From assembly GCA_024690605.1 (NCBI GenBank), contig JAILOV010000008.1, forward strand, positions 56,632-120,631: a stretch of 64,000 bases of DNA, read 5' to 3'. A model generated the notes under the pieces. The model was not told where the DNA came from, made no database searches, and was given only the letters and a program-made list of their open reading frames with translations. A program made the position numbers and the translations under genes. The stretch comes from Lachnospiraceae bacterium (lineage in GTDB: Bacteria; Bacillota; Clostridia; Lachnospirales; Lachnospiraceae). The number at the start of each line of letters is the position of its first letter. The stretch's first letter is position 1. Below, piece by piece: positions 59,301 to 64,000 of this stretch.

Positions 59301-61662
59301 GGAGCAGGTGGCGAAGTCCCTGAACTCCAGCCGCGTCGGCACGATCCAGGCATCCACGAGCTTCACGATGCTCTCGCAGGACGAGGTGATGATCAGCGCC
59401 TATGATTCGGGGCTCTCGCTCCTCAGGCTCAACGCGACCCACGACGTGCTGCATCTGCAGAGCGGTTCCTATTACCAGAGTTTCCCGGAAGGTACGACCG
59501 GCAACTACAAGGTCGTGGGCTTTGATACCGAGGCCTATATGTACGGCTCCAAGGATCTGGCCCGGGCCAAGGTCTATGATTTCAATGCCGGGAACCGCAA
59601 GCAGGAGATCTACACGACCGCCATCGAGAGCCATCTCGATCAGCTGGCCGTGGACTATGTGCGCAGACTGCACCGCACCCGCACGCAGATCGAGCAGGAC
59701 AAGGACGGAAAGATCACGAAGCAGACGGTGGTCATTGTTCCCTTTAATGAAGACACCACGGAGGAAGCGAAAAGCGAAAAGATCCTGTTTGCCGGTGCGA
59801 TGGAAGAAGCGGTGGCGGAGCTGACAAGGCTTGAGACGGCCGTCGGGATCACGCACACCAAGGCTTCGGAAGAATACCTGGAGACGTTGCGCAAGCGCGT
59901 GGGTGACCAGCAGAAGGCACTGAATGAAGTCTTCACGCTGACCAGGGCAGACAAGATCGGTACAAAGATCAACACGGATCCCTATTGGGTGGGCATTAAG
60001 GAACGTCTGCAGTCGACGAGTGACATGGGAGATTTCAAGGGGATCCTGGCGGAGATCGCGACCTCGGAGGAAATGATCCGGGTGATGCAGGAGGAGGCTG
60101 CCGCCGAGCCGGACGAGACGCTGGCAAAGCTCAAAAAGCTGGATGCCGAGACCTATCAGCAGTTCCACGACGAACTGAACTATAAGGGCGATGAGAAGAA
60201 GCAGAACGAGACGCTGGCCGAGGTGGGTGTCGGTGCGGAGAAGCTGACGGAGCTGCTGGAGAACCGCAAGACGGCCAAGGATTTTGAGGAGCAGTATGAT
60301 GAACTCTCCCGCGGCAAGGCGCAGGAGACCGATCCGCTGACGGAGGCACTCAATACCGACAAACTCAGGAAGGACACCAAGGAGAACAAGACCGTGGCCA
60401 TGGAAGCCCGGGCGCTCATCATCGAGGATCTGGAGAACAACTATTTCGTCCAGCATCCGCTGCCGGCGCAAAAGGAATACGCACCGAACGGGGAATACAA
60501 GGAGATCGTGACCTCGGGCCGTGAGGATGTGGTCTGGGAGACCTATCTGACGGGCCTGCTCTCCAGGATCAATCCCAACAACCTGGCAGCCGCGCGCTCG
60601 ATGGCGGCCGAGGAATTCGCGAAGCTGTCCTGGACGAGCGCCCGCACCATGCAGAACGGACAGATTACCACGACGGCGCTGACCGTGGACGCTGCGGTGC
60701 AGGAGAAGATGAAGAAGGCGATCCTGGACGGCATCGACCAGTGCGAGACACTCTATCAGGTAGAGGCGCTGTTCTTCGGGACACAGGCGAAATACCTCGG
60801 CAATCCTTACGGCGCTTATCGCGGCGCGGTGACGGAATGGGAGAAGAAGACCTTTGCCACGGAGGCGGAAAAGGCCAAGGCCATGCGCGCCTCGGAGTGG
60901 TATCAGAATATGCACGGATGGCTCGTGAACGATGCGCAGATCAAGGACATGCTCACGGCGAAGGGCCAGACCTGGGAGGAGTATATCGGCTCGGTCATCA
61001 CGCACCGCACCGGACGCGTGCTCAGGGATGAGCAGACGGGTGAGTCCTCCGGTGGATACACGTCGGCGGCAAGCACCTTTGCCCAGCTGGTGGAATTCCT
61101 CTGCGAGGGCGCGGGTGAAGTAAAGAAAGAGACAAAGATCGAACTGGTGGAGGATCTGCTCATTGGGATGTATAATATATCCGGGGCGGAGGCCGCGGAA
61201 GAGGCGGTGCTCATCGAGCGCATGAACCTGCCGGCCTATCAGGGCTATCAGGCGGCCTATGACGCCTTCAACACGAAGAGCTTTGACGACGAGGGGGATC
61301 AGGTTGAGAAGTCGGAGAACACGGTCTCCATGGCGCTCTCGTCCGGCGCGTCCCTCAGGCAGCAGGCATTGAAGGAGCAGGATTTCTATAAGAAACTCAT
61401 CGTGTCCATGCAGGAGTCGGAGCTGGTCAAGGCCTATCTGGCGGAGCAGAAGGTGACCTGGGAGCAGTATATGGCGTCCCTTCCGTCGCTTGCGCAGAAC
61501 GAGAACATCACGGATCCCGCGGCGAGCGCGAAGAAGATCTATGAGGACTTCACGCCTTATGTACCGCGTGAGGACAAAGACAAGGCGGCAGAAAAGACAC
61601 AGGATCGCCCGACCGCGACCGAAACAAAGACGGAAGTGACAGAGACGGAAGGAAATAAATGA
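56332..61662 (+). CDS. Giant (1776-residue) lipoprotein of the secretion locus
   Basis: Start at GTG 56332 with GGAAGGGA in front; an upstream in-frame start would overlap the sigma gene. The N-terminus has basic residues, a hydrophobic helix and the lipobox LTGC (Cys about 39). The body is outside the membrane: residues 60-330 beta-rich (YDSYGMGDMARFDIGGTDAF), a long mixed region, a segment ALIMIHGTNEQFLQDADLKS, then an alpha-helical C-half rich in Lys/Glu. Near the C-terminus two similar units occur (KGQTWEEYIGSV and QKVTWEQYMASL). No enzyme family recognised. It is the largest gene here and ends in an ATGA overlap with the phosphatase gene, so it is part of the same unit. Confidence 0.8.
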   Translation: MRLIGERKNQIHTEDLKTRAKRTLRTALCVLLSLTLTGCTSILGDGEISVVTAPPIVTPQVVVYDSYGMGDMARFDIGGTDAFYLLPGIENVPDYMQDFNCLDYTDKGYFVYYYCAPAYISEEQVIALKGTEGTAPEGAYPSIDRGSEALCDAMIVMAYHPKTRKYYVMDAQAYGRETANSMTEGEANTGMDFYPSGSWGFYTLSHCYGCKVNGQHRYFIFDQNGDATVYDGELKELSRTAIGGYVMSKTEEIANELNLNIKKAKNQKKSSDKNSGTSGVSESDLADGGEEMEEAIKELEQATGEKFDTGKTEDEDAAVLLNCLVKSAVMDGGNIMYLTLMLYNGESPWASEYLLSRVVSIYNFDLSGDQLRFVSTNVNHQAQVAAYLGNYRNVTMDAIKRGSVGTIADSFTGFLSDIEGFAAFFAGYGDLAADGGLGYQALAYSAANNGQDTNLALSALANHVADDLEDSIIPFTESMEKKLRNMRTGGYSNKEYYKIERYLTDTKAIEDFSTYSISFLWDLLVSSKSVRNVLLEKFIHTTDLSRRLGSQAQVQRVEQDWLDMPQRARTTLTQSLLGYYNRSVSSFLSLLGTGKLGSSWNNAALTAWYNNYKNRRGGKVTPGQLCSYSEYQDFLNCFSLLPKPGAFNGTANAQVFPTAEGAGRPQALIMIHGTNEQFLQDADLKSVPRASVLNLPAGSNIWVEPCAWNEEIDPSTLGPVWITDTDAAKRVLTLFMTITGRESFAEELADHVRRENEQQVQTWILGVVAEWNDRLNRISQPGYEPAEGEEVIPEERRIKVDAEEIVNAAYGKVKEDPAVAKSYAIPAGTYPVAYRLRFPKGTKVDYVDVQAVEGSATSSVVTGVLLFADKAKDTKNGLVYTSEIRWKRESGISFEDTGVGGAAIDTGSLRLGNDVVLMLITEDRVKFYPSQKGVLTPQNAYELTNEQLLSSTGFTPYTESGTQAAVSTRLDSAGLPDEKYKDKNKVEVTQEQVAKSLNSSRVGTIQASTSFTMLSQDEVMISAYDSGLSLLRLNATHDVLHLQSGSYYQSFPEGTTGNYKVVGFDTEAYMYGSKDLARAKVYDFNAGNRKQEIYTTAIESHLDQLAVDYVRRLHRTRTQIEQDKDGKITKQTVVIVPFNEDTTEEAKSEKILFAGAMEEAVAELTRLETAVGITHTKASEEYLETLRKRVGDQQKALNEVFTLTRADKIGTKINTDPYWVGIKERLQSTSDMGDFKGILAEIATSEEMIRVMQEEAAAEPDETLAKLKKLDAETYQQFHDELNYKGDEKKQNETLAEVGVGAEKLTELLENRKTAKDFEEQYDELSRGKAQETDPLTEALNTDKLRKDTKENKTVAMEARALIIEDLENNYFVQHPLPAQKEYAPNGEYKEIVTSGREDVVWETYLTGLLSRINPNNLAAARSMAAEEFAKLSWTSARTMQNGQITTTALTVDAAVQEKMKKAILDGIDQCETLYQVEALFFGTQAKYLGNPYGAYRGAVTEWEKKTFATEAEKAKAMRASEWYQNMHGWLVNDAQIKDMLTAKGQTWEEYIGSVITHRTGRVLRDEQTGESSGGYTSAASTFAQLVEFLCEGAGEVKKETKIELVEDLLIGMYNISGAEAAEEAVLIERMNLPAYQGYQAAYDAFNTKSFDDEGDQVEKSENTVSMALSSGASLRQQALKEQDFYKKLIVSMQESELVKAYLAEQKVTWEQYMASLPSLAQNENITDPAASAKKIYEDFTPYVPREDKDKAAEKTQDRPTATETKTEVTETEGNK

Positions 61663-63326
61663 CAGAAGAGAACAAAACGAAAAACATGCGATCGAACGGC
61701 GGGACCGGAGATCCCATCACGAGAAGATACGGAAAACTCGGACGCAAGATCGTCCTGGGTCTGGCGGTGCTTGCCATCGTGCTGATGGCCTCCGTTTCCC
61801 TCTCCATGGGAAATATGATGAAAAAAGAACTGCTGGAGAACTATTCCGTCTTCACTCATTCCTATTGCTGGGTGATCTCGGATCTGGTCAGCGGCGAGCG
61901 GGTCATGGATTATCTGGAATCGGGGGAAACGGACGTCTATTACGAGAACGTGCAGACCTATATGGACACCGTTCTGCGGGAGTCGGGGATGACCTATTTC
62001 TATGTGATCGTCCCCTACGATGATTACTATGTTTATATCTGGGATGCCGAGAGCGGGGACAATCAGCCCAGCCGTCTCGGACAGAAAGAGGCCTATACCG
62101 AAGGCTTCAAGGAGTATATCGACGGTCTCCGCAGCAGGTCGCCGGAAAACTACCAGGAGGAGTTTTTCGATGATCCCACGGACGGCCTGGGCACGGCGAT
62201 GGTCCCGGTCTATGACAGCAACGGAACGCCGGTGGCCTATGTCGGCGCGGATATTTTCATGGAGGGGACGCGATATGTCTTCATTTACTACATGGGCACG
62301 ATCCTGATGAACATCGTCCTGATCTTTGCCCTGTTTATCGTGATCTACTATTTTATCATCCAGAAGCAGCTGATCGCGCCGATCCACAAGCTCTCCGAGG
62401 CTACGGCGAGATTCAAGGAATCGCTGGATGTGGAGGGAGAACCCTTCCACGCGGACATCCACACCGGGGATGAGATCGAGGAGCTGGGGGACAGCTTCGA
62501 GAAGATGGATCGGGATCTCAGGGAGTATATCACCAAGGTGAAGAGCATCACGGCTGACAGGGAGCGGATCAGCGCGGAGCTTGGCGTCTCGGAGACGATC
62601 CAGTCCAACATGCTGCCGCAGGATTTTCCGGCGTTCCCGGAGAAACGGGAGTTTGATCTCTATGCCTCCATGACACCGGCCAAGGAAGTGGGCGGGGATT
62701 TCTATGACTATTTCCTGATCGACGACGATCATCTGGGGTTAGTCATCGCGGATGTCTCGGACAAGGGCGTGCCGGCGGCGCTGTTCATGGCGGTCTCCAA
62801 GACGCTGATCAAGAACCAGCTGATGATGGGCGACCGGCCGGATGAGGCTTTGGGACATGTGAACGACGAACTTTGTCAGAGTAAGAACAATGAGATGTTT
62901 GTCACGGTTTGGGCCGGGATCCTCACGCTCTCCACCGGTGAGATCGTGTACGCCAACGCCGGTCATGAGAACCCGGTCATCGGGCGCAGGGAGCAGGGAT
63001 TCGCCATGGTGGAATCGAAGCACGGACCGCCGCTGGGGATCTTTGAGGATCTGACCTTTGAAACGGAGAGAAGACAGCTGTCTCCGGGCGATATGCTGTT
63101 CCTCTACACGGACGGACTGCCCGAGGCAACCAATATTTACCAGGAGATGCTCGGACTGGACCGGATGCTGAACACGCTGAACGCGCATCAGGGTGCCACG
63201 CCGGAGGAACTGCTGAAGAAGGTAAAACTCGCCGCGGATCATTTCGCGGAGGGAAGGGAGCCCTTCGATGACCTGACGATGCTGGCGCTTTCCTACGCAG
63301 GTCCCGCGGGGCAGGCACAGAACTGA
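61659..63326 (+). CDS. RsbU/SpoIIE-type serine phosphatase with sensor and HAMP domains
   Basis: A 555-residue membrane receptor phosphatase. Helix at about 29-50, an extracellular Cache-like sensor (residues 55-200; YFYVIVPYDDYYVYIWDAES, GTPVAYVGADIFMEG), second helix at about 208-230, HAMP segment (PIHKLSEATARFKESL), coiled linker, then a PP2C-type domain with the metal-binding motifs TPAKEVGGDFYDYF, VIADVSDKGVPAALFM, ANAGHENPV and DGLPEA. It would dephosphorylate a STAS protein in answer to an outside signal; the STAS protein at 37190 is the obvious candidate. Coupled by ATGA to the giant lipoprotein gene. Confidence 0.94.
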   Translation: MTEENKTKNMRSNGGTGDPITRRYGKLGRKIVLGLAVLAIVLMASVSLSMGNMMKKELLENYSVFTHSYCWVISDLVSGERVMDYLESGETDVYYENVQTYMDTVLRESGMTYFYVIVPYDDYYVYIWDAESGDNQPSRLGQKEAYTEGFKEYIDGLRSRSPENYQEEFFDDPTDGLGTAMVPVYDSNGTPVAYVGADIFMEGTRYVFIYYMGTILMNIVLIFALFIVIYYFIIQKQLIAPIHKLSEATARFKESLDVEGEPFHADIHTGDEIEELGDSFEKMDRDLREYITKVKSITADRERISAELGVSETIQSNMLPQDFPAFPEKREFDLYASMTPAKEVGGDFYDYFLIDDDHLGLVIADVSDKGVPAALFMAVSKTLIKNQLMMGDRPDEALGHVNDELCQSKNNEMFVTVWAGILTLSTGEIVYANAGHENPVIGRREQGFAMVESKHGPPLGIFEDLTFETERRQLSPGDMLFLYTDGLPEATNIYQEMLGLDRMLNTLNAHQGATPEELLKKVKLAADHFAEGREPFDDLTMLALSYAGPAGQAQN

Positions 63327-63353
63327 CAGGTGCCCGTAAAGGAGGATGATTAC

Positions 63354-64000
63354 GTGAAGAACTGCAAACGGAAGAAACTCTATATGACGCTGGCGATGCT
63401 TACGGGGCTTTTGGCCGTGCTCTCGGTCGCTCTTTTCTCTCCCCTGGCGGCGGAGATCTACGGCGTGCAGGTGGAAGCAGCCAACGGCAGCATCATCAAG
63501 GGCGGTGAGTGGGTGCCGGTGGAGGGCGTGCCGAACGCCTGGTACTATGTGACCAAGGATGGCGTGCACCACGCGGACTGCTTCTCCTTTGACAGCTACT
63601 ATGTCGAGGCCAACGGCGTGCGTCTCCTGTCCAAGTCGGTCCTGAACACGGAGCTGCCGATGCGCAATTCCTGGCTGACCGCCAAAGAGGCGGCGAACTT
63701 CGACTGCTTCGTGCCGACGGCGGCGTCGGTCCAGCGGGCACTGGCTGGAACGCTCAAGAAATACAGGACCCTCACGGTCTACAACACGCACATGATGCTC
63801 TCCTCGGTGTCCTCGTCGAACAACGGCACCTACATGGCGGACCGTCTGGGACTGTACAAGAATTCCGACATCAACGGCTATACGATCATGGTGGGCACCT
63901 CGATCATCGGTGACCGCAAGGTGGGAAGCGCCGCGGTGGGCGAGGTGGATCTGATCGCCTACTATGATTTCGAGGTGCTGCGTTTCTACACCAATTCGAT
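63354..64000 (+). CDS. Secreted protein with cell-wall-binding-like repeats (3' end outside window)
   Basis: The frame is open from GTG 63354 to the right edge (215 codons). AAAGGAGG lies ten bases upstream; an ATG at 63346 meets a stop after three codons. The product has a signal peptide (KKLYMTLAMLTGLLAVLSVA) and then GGEWVPVEGVPNAWYYVTKD and SFDSYYVEANGVRL, a pattern of Trp/Tyr-Tyr-x-x-x-(D/N)G like choline-binding or cell-wall-binding repeats. The rest seen, up to RFYTNS, is beta-rich and unassigned. It follows the phosphatase gene by 27 bases and belongs to the secretion locus. Confidence 0.75.
   Translation, partial: MKNCKRKKLYMTLAMLTGLLAVLSVALFSPLAAEIYGVQVEAANGSIIKGGEWVPVEGVPNAWYYVTKDGVHHADCFSFDSYYVEANGVRLLSKSVLNTELPMRNSWLTAKEAANFDCFVPTAASVQRALAGTLKKYRTLTVYNTHMMLSSVSSSNNGTYMADRLGLYKNSDINGYTIMVGTSIIGDRKVGSAAVGEVDLIAYYDFEVLRFYTNS

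Noticed and set aside
58102..61005. Minus-strand open frame of 967 codons inside the giant lipoprotein gene
   Set aside because: Antisense shadow: Arg/His/Leu-rich composition, no ribosome site, no motifs; the plus-strand gene is well supported by lipobox, codon pattern and operon overlaps.
37190..64000. Mobile-element borders (integrase, relaxase, att repeats) around the secretion locus
   Set aside because: None seen: the tRNA-Pro at 36897 is a possible integration target, but I found no second copy of its 3' end within the window and no integrase gene.

Overview
The window looks like chromosomal DNA of a fairly GC-rich member of the Firmicutes, most probably a Lachnospiraceae-like gut or rumen Clostridium relative. 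The grounds are strong GGAGG ribosome-binding sites, TTGACA/TATAAT promoters, LplB/YtcP-type sugar permeases with a large lipoprotein binding protein, a CarD regulator, STAS and RsbU proteins, several CPBP membrane proteases and three GGDEF proteins. No 16S rRNA or other taxonomic marker is present, so this is inference.

Left part (1-14.9 kb): the 3' half of a Zn/Cd/Pb P-type ATPase, a tiny Prli42-like membrane protein, a remnant ABC importer, a LysR regulator, an AqpZ-type aquaporin, a GIY-YIG protein, a CPBP protein, a beta-propeller/solute-binding lipoprotein and a GH36 alpha-galactosidase. Then come two small regulatory units: a membrane protein with an XRE regulator, and PadR with a HAAS-like and a DUF4097-like protein. 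A diguanylate cyclase with a LacI-type sugar-sensor domain closes this part.

Galactoside region (15-28 kb): a polar-amino-acid-type ABC importer sits in one operon with a GH27 enzyme. Divergent from it are a GH2 beta-galactosidase, a LacI regulator, a complete CUT1 sugar importer (two permeases and a binding protein, no ATPase) and a GH35 beta-galactosidase. Three near-identical operator-like dyads (TGAAAYCGGTTGCA-like) lie at the divergent promoter, at the lacI promoter and at the importer promoter, so the region reads as one LacI-controlled regulon.

Housekeeping stretch (28-37 kb): two GGDEF proteins, a NUDIX ADP-sugar pyrophosphatase, a double-ACT protein, tRNA-Gln(CTG), upp-uraA, purC, CarD, endonuclease III and a tRNA-Pro whose anticodon is AGG, which is unusual in bacteria.

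Right part (37-64 kb and beyond): about 27 kb of same-strand, tightly packed or overlapping genes that I read as one type IV secretion-like system. It has a STAS protein and a CPBP protease at its head, a VirD4 coupling ATPase, a PrgI-like/VirB4 ATPase, three paralogous VirB6/TrbL-like membrane proteins and two paralogous surface proteins. It also has a membrane-tethered solute-binding-protein-like domain, a three-repeat charged protein, an ECF sigma factor, a 1776-residue lipoprotein, an RsbU-like phosphatase and a secreted cell-wall-binding-like protein cut by the window end. No relaxase, integrase or peptidoglycan hydrolase is visible. Two copies of a bipartite intergenic element lie inside the locus. 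This is the best candidate for an undescribed system: a signal-responsive, possibly non-conjugative T4SS of monoderm bacteria.
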